A stretch of 12,900 nt of DNA from Candidatus Gottesmanbacteria bacterium (GTDB lineage: Bacteria > Patescibacteriota > Microgenomatia > UBA10105 > UBA927): the NCBI GenBank assembly GCA_016182725.1, contig JACPFZ010000028.1, forward strand, positions 1-12,900. Reading direction: 5' to 3'. Shown piece after piece: positions 1 to 5,634 of the stretch; position 1 is the stretch's first letter, and each line of letters starts with the position of its first letter. A model generated the notes under the pieces. That model saw only the letters and a program-made list of their open reading frames with translations, did no database searches and was not told the DNA's origin. Both the position numbers and the translations under genes were made by a program.

Positions 1-138
1 AGTGAAATTTCGACCTTTGCCTTTTACGCTTTTGTGAAATCTCAATGTCCTTTCTTTATAATAATGTTATTATTGTAACCAAGTAGCCTCACATCGACAC
101 GGGCAAAGTGAAAAGCGTGTCGAAATTCTACTACCTGG
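1..138 (-). repeat. 144-bp inverted-repeat element, copy 1 (partial, cut by window edge)
   Basis: This stretch matches 6878-7015 over the same 138-base length. It is nearly identical at both ends and diverges in the middle (about positions 66-95). The right end carries CTACTACCTGG; the matching left-end CCAGGT lies just outside the window. It starts 12 bases after the prs stop codon, in the same orientation relative to transcription as copy 2 has to dnaX. On the minus strand it contains a weak promoter-like pair, TTGGTT (77-82) and TATAAA (55-60), 16 bases apart, followed by GAAAGGA and a TTG codon. No transposase is present, so if mobile it would be a non-autonomous, MITE-like element; an intergenic RNA-processing repeat is the alternative. 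Confidence 0.85.
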
Positions 139-150
139 CATGTTCGTATT

Positions 151-1065
151 TTACCGTACTATCTGAGAGATTGCATCCGCAATAAGCGGCGCGATGGACA
201 CAAGCTTCATCTTCGCCAATTGTTTTTCCGGAGGAATGGCAATGGTGTTGGTGACAATGACGCGTTCAATCGCTGCGTGCTCAAGGTTCTTCAGCGCTTC
301 GCCTGCCAACACCCCATGCGTTGCACAAACAAGAATACGCTTAGCTCCCGCCTCCACAAGCGATTGTGTACTATGGGCGATCGTACCACCGGTAGAAATC
401 ATGTCATCAATGATAATGACCGTTTTCCCAATGTCGCAGCCAATGATCTCAAATGCTTCGCTTGTGTCACGCCGATCAAGATAACGCTTTTTTTCTATCA
501 CTGCCAAGGGAATATCCAATGCGTATGCGAAGTTGCGCGCACGTTTGATTCCTCCCACATCCGGAGAAACCGCCACTGCACCCGTGAGGTTCATCTTTTT
601 CAGTTCTGCAACTAACAAAGAAAGAGCGGAAACGTGGGTAACCGGCACCTGAAAAAACCCGACAATCGCGTCGTTATGTAAATCCACGGTGATCACTTCT
701 TTAAATTTAGAGATCTCTAATATTTTGGCAATTACCCGCGCAGACACCGGCTCACCCACCCGATGCAGTTTATCCTGCCGCGCATACCCAAAATACGGCA
801 CAATGGCAATCATGGTTTTGGGTGCGCCACGCCGAATGGCATCACCCATGAGCGTCAACTCCATAATGTGTTCATCCATGGGGTACGAAAGGGATTGCAA
901 CACAAATACCGTTGTATCGCGCACGTCCTCTTGTATCCATGGCCGCACCTCTCCATCGGCAAAACGCTCCAAATCGACTTTTCCTAAAGGAACCCCTAAT
1001 CGTTTCGCGACATCCTGCGCCAAAGACCTATTACTTGAGCCGGAGAACAGAAGAAAGTTTTTCAT
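151..1065 (-). CDS. prs: ribose-phosphate pyrophosphokinase (PRPP synthetase)
   Basis: It transfers pyrophosphate from ATP to ribose 5-phosphate to make PRPP, the precursor for nucleotide synthesis and base salvage. The 304-aa length is near the usual 310-320. Visible family signatures are the N-terminal FSGSSN segment, YARQDK at residues 94-99 (ATP site), VDLHNDAIVGFF from about 127 (cation/ribose-phosphate region), KKR at 192-194 (flexible catalytic loop) and the PRPP-binding loop IIDDMISTGGT at about 218-228. The ATG at 1065 is chosen because the family N-terminus begins there. No Shine-Dalgarno precedes it, but a good promoter lies so close that the mRNA may be nearly leaderless. It is last in the ahcY-DUF62-aminotransferase-prs run and is followed by repeat copy 1. 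Identity is secure. Confidence 0.97.
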   Translation of the reverse strand: MKNFLLFSGSSNRSLAQDVAKRLGVPLGKVDLERFADGEVRPWIQEDVRDTTVFVLQSLSYPMDEHIMELTLMGDAIRRGAPKTMIAIVPYFGYARQDKLHRVGEPVSARVIAKILEISKFKEVITVDLHNDAIVGFFQVPVTHVSALSLLVAELKKMNLTGAVAVSPDVGGIKRARNFAYALDIPLAVIEKKRYLDRRDTSEAFEIIGCDIGKTVIIIDDMISTGGTIAHSTQSLVEAGAKRILVCATHGVLAGEALKNLEHAAIERVIVTNTIAIPPEKQLAKMKLVSIAPLIADAISQIVR

Positions 1066-1074
1066 CTGATGATA

Positions 1075-1103
1075 ATAGTATCGGTTTTCTACCTTCCTTT
1101 CAA
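1075..1103 (-). promoter_or_regulatory. probable promoter of prs giving an almost leaderless mRNA
   Basis: Reading the minus strand, TTGAAA (1103-1098) is followed after exactly 17 bases by TACTAT (1080-1075). These match 5/6 and 4/6 of the sigma-70 consensus. The expected transcription start, about seven bases past the -10, falls only two or three bases before the prs ATG at 1065. This fits the absence of a Shine-Dalgarno sequence in front of prs. The call rests on pattern matching only. Confidence 0.5.
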
Positions 1104-1166
1104 TCCCAACCTTTTATAACCTATAGTAAACACACCGATTAACATTTCTCCGAAGAGCGACTGGTT

Positions 1167-2381
1167 TTATTGAAATTTTTCAGCCCTAAAAAATCCGTGT
1201 AGCTTTTTCATGCCATCGGTAAGCACCGCGTCATCAACGGCAAAAGAAATGCGCAGATGCCCCTCCCCTGCTTGTCCAAACACGATTCCCGGAATTACCG
1301 CAACATGCGCTTTTTCCAGTATAGTTTCGACTAACGACAAAGAAAGGGCAGTTCCTTTGTATTTGGGAAATACATAATAGGCTCCTTGGGGCTTGGCATA
1401 GGAAAGATACTCGCTCATGTTGTCAAGCAAATCACAGACCATGTCGCAGCGCTTCCCTAATATCTGTTGAAATTGTAAAACGCAGTCCTGCGGTCCAACG
1501 AGAGCTGCAACTGCAGCGATTTGGGAAATCTTCGGCACGCAGCCAACCAGCGCATCATGCGTTTTAGCAATGAGTGAAACAATCGACGGACGACCAATGA
1601 CATATCCCACGCGCCATCCGGTCATGGCATATTCTTTGGAAAAAGATCGAATGACCAGGATCCGTTCACAATCACCATAAAACTCCAAAAGACTCGCAAA
1701 CGTGCCGCTATAATCTAAAAACGCATATGTTTCATCGGCAATAAGCCAAAATCCGTACCGGTTGGCAAGAGACACAATGCGGCTCATCTGCTCGCGATTG
1801 ACGACTGCACCCGTAGGATTATTCGGATTTGTCAATACCAAAACCTTCATGCCGTTTCTTGCTTCTTGTTCCATGCGTGCAAGGTCTATCTCCCACGTTT
1901 TTCCTTCAAGCATAAAGATTTCATGGATTTCCCCCCTGCCAATCATAATGGCCGGAAAATGATTGCAGTAATCAGGTGTAACTACCCCCACCATGTCACG
2001 AGCACTAACCAATGACAACACGCTTGAAGCAAATGCTTCCATTGCGCCGACGGTCACGAGTATTTCTCTTGTGGAATCAAGGGACAAACTGTAGTGTACA
2101 TTAAGTTTTTTAGCGATTGCTTCACGAAGTTCTATGGTTCCTAAAAAATTGGGATAGACGCCGATATCCGGCTCATTGAGCGCCTTTTTCGTAGCGACAA
2201 TAACATGCGCCTGGGTCGGAAACGACGGGATCCCCTGGCCTAAATTTACTCCATCAAGCTCCTTCACGCGGATGGAAAAGGTTTTAATGATGGATTGCGG
2301 CAGTTGGTGGGCAAACGGGACAAGTTTTCGGATGGGTGATGCAGGAACCTCTTGTAAACGCGAGGGAACAGTAATCGTCAT
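1167..2381 (-). CDS. class I/II PLP-dependent aminotransferase
   Basis: A fold-type I aminotransferase of 404 aa, the normal length for the aspartate/aromatic/methionine aminotransferase-like group. Key elements are NLGQGIPSFPT (about 47-56), NPNNPTG (185-191), DETYAF (216-221, PLP-pyridine Asp and Tyr) and SFSKEYAMTGWRVGY (246-260), where K249 is the expected Schiff-base lysine. The LRISFA segment near the C-terminus supplies the carboxylate-binding Arg. Its ATG overlaps the stop of the upstream DUF62 gene as ATGA (2378-2381), so translation is probably coupled. The substrate cannot be read from the sequence. The position beside SAM/SAH-degrading genes makes a methionine or keto-acid related role possible, but that is inference. 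Confidence 0.9.
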   Translation of the reverse strand: MTITVPSRLQEVPASPIRKLVPFAHQLPQSIIKTFSIRVKELDGVNLGQGIPSFPTQAHVIVATKKALNEPDIGVYPNFLGTIELREAIAKKLNVHYSLSLDSTREILVTVGAMEAFASSVLSLVSARDMVGVVTPDYCNHFPAIMIGRGEIHEIFMLEGKTWEIDLARMEQEARNGMKVLVLTNPNNPTGAVVNREQMSRIVSLANRYGFWLIADETYAFLDYSGTFASLLEFYGDCERILVIRSFSKEYAMTGWRVGYVIGRPSIVSLIAKTHDALVGCVPKISQIAAVAALVGPQDCVLQFQQILGKRCDMVCDLLDNMSEYLSYAKPQGAYYVFPKYKGTALSLSLVETILEKAHVAVIPGIVFGQAGEGHLRISFAVDDAVLTDGMKKLHGFFRAEKFQ

Positions 2382-3163
2382 AAAGATTGCACCGTAAATT
2401 CCTGTTCAACGGCAGGTTTCCCAAATTCTTTCCAAGCAGAAAGCCCGCGCATAAAAATTTCCATAAACTGATGGTCACCTCCGGAAGACCCCGGTGCAAA
2501 CGCAATCTCACCTTCCCGCACCTGAAACGTCCCATCGGTAAAGTACGCAGTTCGCCGGATGCCGTTAAGCTCGATCCGAATTGGATCACCGGCAGTAAAG
2601 TGTATATGGCTTCTCCGAGTCGTCGTCTTAAGATTCCCATACCCGTCAATAAACGCAATTCTCTCGCCTGGCACGTCGGGAATGAGAGAAGGAGCTAGTG
2701 CTGTGCCGATAAACCCAGCTTCTCCTTTCGCAATCCCCATGACTGCTTCAGGATAAAAATCGCGTGAGCGAAACTGCGAGCCTTTATTGGCTACGTTTAC
2801 AAAATGAAGTTCCTTCAGATGCGGTTTAATAAATGAAAAACAGTAGCCAGCGTTCACCCCTATCACTTTAACGGAATTTTTCAGCAGCGCATAGACGAGT
2901 TTTTCTCCTTCGTTGCCTTTCCGAGAATCCTTGTTGTCTTTCCTTGGCGCGGTATTGGTGTAGATAATAAGTTCTTTTGGAGGATTCACCAGTGCAAATT
3001 GTGCGGTCCAAAAACCAGTCGCAATGGTGCTAAATTTGGGAACACTCGTAGGGTTCACTCGCACTGTCGGATCAAGAAGCATCAACTTTTGAATGACCTC
3101 GCCAAATGATGGATCGCCAATGCCGTAATCGGCGATAAGCTGGATAAATACGCCCTTCGTCAT
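2378..3163 (-). CDS. DUF62 / SAM hydroxide adenosyltransferase family protein, divergent
   Basis: Family members cleave S-adenosylmethionine with water to adenosine and methionine and are related to fluorinase/chlorinase. The two-domain layout is recognisable: an N-terminal IADYGIGDPSFGEVIQ (9-24), matching the family TDFGxxDxYVG segment, and a C-terminal FIDGYGNLKT (171-180), matching YIDxFGNLxT. The middle is divergent. The usual VDPGVG segment reads YTNTAP (68-73), and the usual FHGRD segment reads FRSRD (131-135), so the catalytic Asp and His appear replaced by Asn70 and Arg132. The GPDNG motif is also absent. The protein may therefore be inactive, altered in specificity or a SAM/adenosine-binding relative. 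Its 261 aa fit the family. It starts 18 bases after the ahcY stop and is coupled to the aminotransferase. The alignment was made by eye. Confidence 0.8.
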   Translation of the reverse strand: MTKGVFIQLIADYGIGDPSFGEVIQKLMLLDPTVRVNPTSVPKFSTIATGFWTAQFALVNPPKELIIYTNTAPRKDNKDSRKGNEGEKLVYALLKNSVKVIGVNAGYCFSFIKPHLKELHFVNVANKGSQFRSRDFYPEAVMGIAKGEAGFIGTALAPSLIPDVPGERIAFIDGYGNLKTTTRRSHIHFTAGDPIRIELNGIRRTAYFTDGTFQVREGEIAFAPGSSGGDHQFMEIFMRGLSAWKEFGKPAVEQEFTVQSL

Positions 3164-3181
3164 ATAGCGTATTGTAACTCT

Positions 3182-4450
3182 TTACGTTCCTTCTTGCCAG
3201 CTGTGGAGGTACTTGCGCTGAACGGGGGTGAGGCGATCAAACCGCATGCCCATGGCATGGAGTTTAAGACGGGCAACACGCTCGTCAATTGCCTTCGGAA
3301 GCACGTAGACTTTGGGCTTAAGCGTGCCTTTGCGTTTGATAAACCAGGCCGCAGCCAGAGATTGATTGGCAAAACTCATGTCCATGACTTCTGCTGGATG
3401 ACCTTCGGCACCAACGAGATTCACTAATCTTCCTTCTGCTAATGCGTAGAGTTGTTTTCCCGAAGGCAACGTAAATTCTTCTAGGTTATTGCGCAGTATC
3501 CTGTGTTTTTTGGCAAGTTTGGCAAGTCCATCATAATCAAACTCCACATTAAAATGTCCAGAGTTAGCTACAATTGCCCCATCTTTCATACGCTTCATGT
3601 GTACAAGCGTAATGACTGCTTTATCTCCCGTGACAGTCACAAAAAGATCGCCGTAGCGGGAAGCTCTACTAATTTGATCAATCGGAAATCCGTCCATAAC
3701 CGCTTCCAGTGCCTTCACCGGATCCACTTCAACAACCGTCACGTGCGCGCCCATCCCGCGCATCCGACTGGCCACTCCCCGTCCGCACCAGCCATACCCG
3801 CAGACAATCACGCGCTTGCCGGCAAGCAAAATATTGGTTGAGCGGATGATGCCGTCAACGGTTGACTGCCCTGTGCCGTAACGGTTATCAAACAGGTGTT
3901 TGGTATCGCTGTCGTTGACGGCAAGTACCGGAAGTTTAAGGGCGCCGTCTTTAGCCATAGCTTTGAGGCGAATAACGCCGGTCGTGGTTTCTTCCGCACT
4001 CCCGATAATTTCCGGAATTTGCTTTTTGCGTTCGGTATGAAGAAGCGTCACCAAATCAGCGCCATCATCCGTCGTTACCTGCGGATGAAAATCCAAGACT
4101 TGATTGAGGTGTTGGTAATAGGTTTTCCTGTCTTCGCCATGAATGGCAAACACCGGCACATGGTAGTCAACCACAAGGGACGCTGCCACCACATCCTGCG
4201 TGGACAAAGGGTTACTGGCACACAGGGCCACTTTTGCCCCACCAGCCAAATACGCAAGAATAAGGTTAGCCGTTTCACTCGTCACATGCAAACACGCACC
4301 GATCGTAATCCCTTTGAGGGGCTTGGTTTTCCGAAATTCTTCGGTAATGAGCTTGAGAACCGGCGAGTTCTGCCCTGCCCATTCAATTTTTTTCTTGCCT
4401 TCGGGAGCGAACCTGAGATGAGCAACATCATGCGGGGTGGTGTTTTTCAT
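3182..4450 (-). CDS. ahcY: S-adenosylhomocysteinase (archaeal/Thermotoga-like type)
   Basis: It reversibly hydrolyses S-adenosylhomocysteine, the by-product of methyltransferases, to adenosine and homocysteine using tightly bound NAD. The 422-aa protein shows LHVTSETANL (54-63, substrate His), TDDGADL (127-133), EETTTGV (153-159), NDSDTKHLFDNRYGTGQS (179-196, catalytic Lys/Asp region), a Rossmann motif VCGYGWCGRG (216-225) with an acidic end at VVEVDP (239-244), and SGHFNVEFD (297-305). The C-terminus ends shortly after RLTPVQRKYL and lacks the PFKPxxYRY tail of long SAHHs, as in archaeal and Thermotoga forms. Some archaeal relatives prefer S-inosylhomocysteine, and the substrate cannot be settled here. 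The ATG at 4450 follows CTAAGGC, a minimal and very close ribosome site. It heads the four-gene minus-strand run. Confidence 0.93.
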   Translation of the reverse strand: MKNTTPHDVAHLRFAPEGKKKIEWAGQNSPVLKLITEEFRKTKPLKGITIGACLHVTSETANLILAYLAGGAKVALCASNPLSTQDVVAASLVVDYHVPVFAIHGEDRKTYYQHLNQVLDFHPQVTTDDGADLVTLLHTERKKQIPEIIGSAEETTTGVIRLKAMAKDGALKLPVLAVNDSDTKHLFDNRYGTGQSTVDGIIRSTNILLAGKRVIVCGYGWCGRGVASRMRGMGAHVTVVEVDPVKALEAVMDGFPIDQISRASRYGDLFVTVTGDKAVITLVHMKRMKDGAIVANSGHFNVEFDYDGLAKLAKKHRILRNNLEEFTLPSGKQLYALAEGRLVNLVGAEGHPAEVMDMSFANQSLAAAWFIKRKGTLKPKVYVLPKAIDERVARLKLHAMGMRFDRLTPVQRKYLHSWQEGT

Positions 4451-4471
4451 GCCTTAGGTTTTCTCATAAAA

Positions 4472-4500
4472 TTGCATATTCGTCAAGGGGGCGGTATAAT
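4472..4500 (+). promoter_or_regulatory. promoter of the plus-strand hypothetical gene
   Basis: TTGCAT (4472-4477) is followed after 17 bases by a perfect TATAAT (4495-4500). It lies in the divergent gap between ahcY and the plus-strand gene. It would start transcription near 4507, giving a leader of about 59 bases. The -35 matches 4/6 of the consensus and the -10 matches 6/6. Confidence 0.75.
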
Positions 4501-4517
4501 CGTCTCTTATCGTTCGG

Positions 4518-4576
4518 TCCCGCAATGCGGGATGAGTTGCCCATGAGGGCAAAGGAGTGTGGATCATGCAGATCCA
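4518..4576 (+). promoter_or_regulatory. 5' region with three tandem hairpins around the ribosome-binding site and start codon
   Basis: Hairpin 1 is TCCCGC-AAT-GCGGGA (4518-4532). Hairpin 2 is TTGCCC-ATGA-GGGCAA (4537-4552). Hairpin 3 is TGGATC-ATGCA-GATCCA (4560-4576). All three stems are perfect six-base pairings. The AGGAG core of the Shine-Dalgarno (4553-4557) lies in the unpaired gap between hairpins 2 and 3, and the ATG (4566-4568) is the first part of the five-base loop of hairpin 3. A translational control or stabilising function is inferred. Confidence 0.6.
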
Positions 4577-4889
4577 TATCAAGGGAAGTAAGGGAAGTGG
4601 TGATCAAGTGAGGACCCGCGGTGTAATACTGCAGTGTCTCCACAACCATGACATCCATTATGATTACTGGACATGGGACTGGGAAAACCCAGTCCAAGTC
4701 ACAGATGATAATGGGAAAGTCGTGACAGAAAACGGTATCGTTGTCGAATTGCCGGGCACCGAGGCAATCCTTCAAGCGGTTCCCAATGGGTTGCTTGAGG
4801 ATATGTCCAGTGCACTCGGCCTCCTAAGCGTTATCGTCTACGTGGTCATGGCGCCGGTTGAAGCCTCCTACAAAGGCGAACGTCTCTAA
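4566..4889 (+). CDS. hypothetical protein, 107 aa, only plus-strand gene
   Basis: I do not recognise this protein. It begins MQIHIKGSKGSGD, continues with a His/Trp/Tyr-rich stretch (HNHDIHYDYWTWDWENP, about 26-42) and an acidic segment, and has a hydrophobic run ALGLLSVIVYVVMAPVEA near the C-terminus (about 83-100) that could be one membrane segment or a buried helix. No catalytic motif is visible. The ATG at 4566 is preferred over an in-frame GTG at 4557 because AAAGGAG (4551-4557) sits eight bases upstream and overlaps that GTG. Reality as a gene is supported by a consensus promoter, the strong Shine-Dalgarno and a downstream terminator. It is divergent from ahcY and convergent with the RNA locus that follows. 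The strong AAAGGAGTG signal differs from most neighbours, which hints at foreign origin or high expression (inference). Confidence 0.75.
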   Translation: MQIHIKGSKGSGDQVRTRGVILQCLHNHDIHYDYWTWDWENPVQVTDDNGKVVTENGIVVELPGTEAILQAVPNGLLEDMSSALGLLSVIVYVVMAPVEASYKGERL

Positions 4890-4908
4890 ACTCCCCCCAC
4901 CCGAACGC

Positions 4909-4962
4909 CCGGCAGAGCCTCTGTCACTCTGTGATATGCTCTGCCGGAATTTTCTTCTTCTT
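4909..4962 (+). terminator. intrinsic terminator after the plus-strand gene
   Basis: A perfect ten-base stem, CCGGCAGAGC (4909-4918) with GCTCTGCCGG (4938-4947), is followed by AATTTTCTTCTTCTT. It starts 19 bases after the stop codon of the 107-aa gene. Confidence 0.85.
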
Positions 4963-4991
4963 ACCCACTTATTATCCACCCCCGGACATGA

Positions 4992-5034
4992 AAAATCCGC
5001 TCATGACCAAGGCGAGTCTCGGCGAGCGGATTTT
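4992..5034 (-). terminator. probable terminator of the minus-strand structured-RNA transcript
   Basis: AAAATCCGCTC (4992-5002) pairs perfectly over eleven bases with GAGCGGATTTT (5024-5034). On the minus strand the stem runs into TTTTT. The plus-strand side has only TTTTACTG after it, so minus-strand termination fits better. The 21-base interior contains a further GGCGAG/CTCG pairing. Confidence 0.65.
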
Positions 5035-5051
5035 ACTGCACAGAATTTTTA

Positions 5052-5110
5052 CACTCGCCATGCAATTTCGATCCCGCTTTGCAGGACCCAAAATGAATGG
5101 CGAGCGAGTG
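5052..5110 (-). other. long imperfect hairpin in the RNA candidate
   Basis: CACTCGCCAT (5052-5061) pairs with ATGGCGAGCGAGTG (5097-5110), leaving a small bulge. Towards the loop the stem continues with mismatches into GATCCCGC/GCAGGACC, closed by a three-base loop. On the minus strand this inner part forms eight pairs including G-U pairs. It is followed downstream by the terminator hairpin. Confidence 0.55.
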
Positions 5111-5172
5111 GAAAAAGGGGTAAAGACAAAGAAAAGAATACTATTCTAAAAACTTGAAAAAAGGTAAGGGGA

Positions 5173-5240
5173 TGGAAGTCTGACAGGCGGGTTGCGTCAT
5201 CGCCTGTTCAATGGATGTTTGCCATGTTTTCAGACTTCCA
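5173..5240 (-). other. three-way-junction inverted repeat
   Basis: An outer perfect eleven-base stem, TGGAAGTCTGA (5173-5183) with TCAGACTTCCA (5230-5240), encloses two hairpins: ACAGGCG/CGCCTGT (5183-5189 with 5201-5207) and ATGG/CCAT (5211-5214 with 5222-5225). This is a compact cloverleaf-like fold. It does not have tRNA arms or a T-loop. Confidence 0.6.
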
Positions 5241-5253
5241 CCGTTCAAATGGT

Positions 5254-5310
5254 GACAACCGGGGGTCCCTACGGAAATCACCGTAAGCTAGGGATTTCGG
5301 CCCGATTGTC
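5254..5310 (-). other. nested hairpin with G-U supported minus-strand pairing
   Basis: Arms at 5254-5263 and 5301-5310 pair over ten positions. An inner TCCCTA/TAGGGA (5266-5271 with 5289-5294) and an innermost TACGG/CCGTA (5270-5274 with 5281-5285, sharing two bases) make alternative or stacked stems. It begins six bases after the mini-ORF stop codon in minus-strand order. Confidence 0.55.
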
Positions 5311-5315
5311 CAGGA

Positions 5316-5393
5316 TTAGTCAGCGACGACACGATACCGCATTCCGAAATCTCTCGGACGTGCGACACCTTTACGCGAGCACATTACCCGCAT
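5316..5393 (-). CDS. candidate 25-aa basic mini-ORF inside the structured-RNA transcript
   Basis: An ATG at 5393 opens a 25-codon frame ending in TAA at 5316. The peptide starts MRVMCSRKGV and ends RYRVVAD, with about seven Arg/Lys. A strong Shine-Dalgarno AAAGGAG lies seven bases upstream, stronger than for most genes in the window, and a TTTCTTT/AAAGAAA hairpin abuts it. It lies in the middle of a promoter-terminator unit whose remainder is structured. It could be a leader peptide, a small toxin-like or regulatory protein, or a chance frame. I recognise no family. Length alone gives no statistical support, so the call depends on the ribosome site. Confidence 0.4.
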   Translation of the reverse strand: MRVMCSRKGVARPRDFGMRYRVVAD

Positions 5394-5498
5394 AGGTTCA
5401 CTCCTTTCTTTCTAAGAAAAGAAACGAATGGGGTGATGCTGACTTCTCCTCCTTCCTGTCCTCTCTCTTTTGAGTTCTTTGTATCTTCTTTGTACTTA

Positions 5499-5548
5499 AG
5501 AAGAGGACCACCGTGAAACAACTGCTTATTTCACCGTCGTCCTCTTCT
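5499..5548 (-). other. 20-base-arm hairpin near the 5' end of the RNA candidate
   Basis: Arms 5499-5518 and 5529-5548 pair at 18 of 20 positions around a ten-base loop. The outer ten pairs (AGAAGAGGAC/GTCCTCTTCT) and the inner GTGAAA/TTTCAC are perfect. It has no run of T after either arm, so it is not a simple terminator. Confidence 0.65.
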
Positions 5549-5585
5549 ATCTTTCCGCTTTTTCCATGTGTCAATGTGCAACAGC

Positions 5586-5620
5586 TTTTGTTTATAACAA
5601 AATCTCTAGGGTTTTGTCAA
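5586..5620 (-). promoter_or_regulatory. strong minus-strand promoter with an operator-like palindrome over the -10
   Basis: On the minus strand, a perfect TTGACA (5620-5615) is followed after 18 bases by TATAAA (5596-5591). Just upstream, two copies of a TTTGATAT-like motif form an AT-rich stretch that could act as an UP element and overlap the pfkB stop. A 17-base palindrome, TTTTGTTTATAACAAAA (5586-5602), covers the -10 and could be a repressor site. The expected transcription start is about 5584. Confidence 0.7.
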
Positions 5621-5634
5621 GATATCAAAATATA

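Larger units (their letters stand above)
4990..5584 (-). ncRNA. candidate long structured RNA of unknown family (about 590 nt)
   Basis: No conventional gene occupies 4963-5634. Instead, a near-consensus minus-strand promoter (5591-5620) and a terminal hairpin (4992-5034) bracket a series of strong inverted repeats. In transcript order these are: a 20-base-arm hairpin (5548-5499); a TTTCTTT/AAAGAAA stem just before the mini-ORF ribosome site; a nested hairpin GACAATCGGG/CCCGGTTGTC (5310-5301 with 5263-5254) whose only non-Watson-Crick pair is a G-U on the minus strand but a C-A mismatch on the plus strand; a three-way junction (5240-5173); a long imperfect hairpin (5110-5052); and the terminator. 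The G-U observation favours the minus strand as the RNA. I see no tmRNA, RNase P, 6S, SRP, T-box or group II intron landmarks. Alternatives are a structured leader for the 25-aa mini-ORF or a remnant of a mobile element. Confidence 0.5.

Noticed and set aside
4451..4494. Minus-strand promoter for ahcY using TTGACG (4486-4481)
   Set aside because: No acceptable -10 lies 16-18 bases downstream; the nearest TATGAG-like box is only about 12 bases away.
4931..5149. 72-codon plus-strand open frame
   Set aside because: It begins inside the terminator of the preceding gene, has no ribosome site, and overlaps the strong hairpins of the RNA candidate.
5192..5395. 67-codon plus-strand open frame
   Set aside because: It runs antisense through the structured RNA and mini-ORF, without start signals or a recognisable protein pattern.
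5403..5460. AAGGAGG on the minus strand upstream of the mini-ORF as a second ribosome site
   Set aside because: No ATG, GTG or TTG lies at a usable distance; only an ATC codon follows.
4963..5584. tmRNA, RNase P RNA, 6S RNA, SRP RNA, T-box or group II intron
   Set aside because: No tRNA-like TTCGANTCC/CCA end or tag frame, no RNase P core motifs (GAGGAAAGTCC, ACAGAA), no GGTGGNACCGCG box and no SRP tetraloop core. A short resemblance of GTCGCACGTCC to intron domain V lacks the matching 5' strand.
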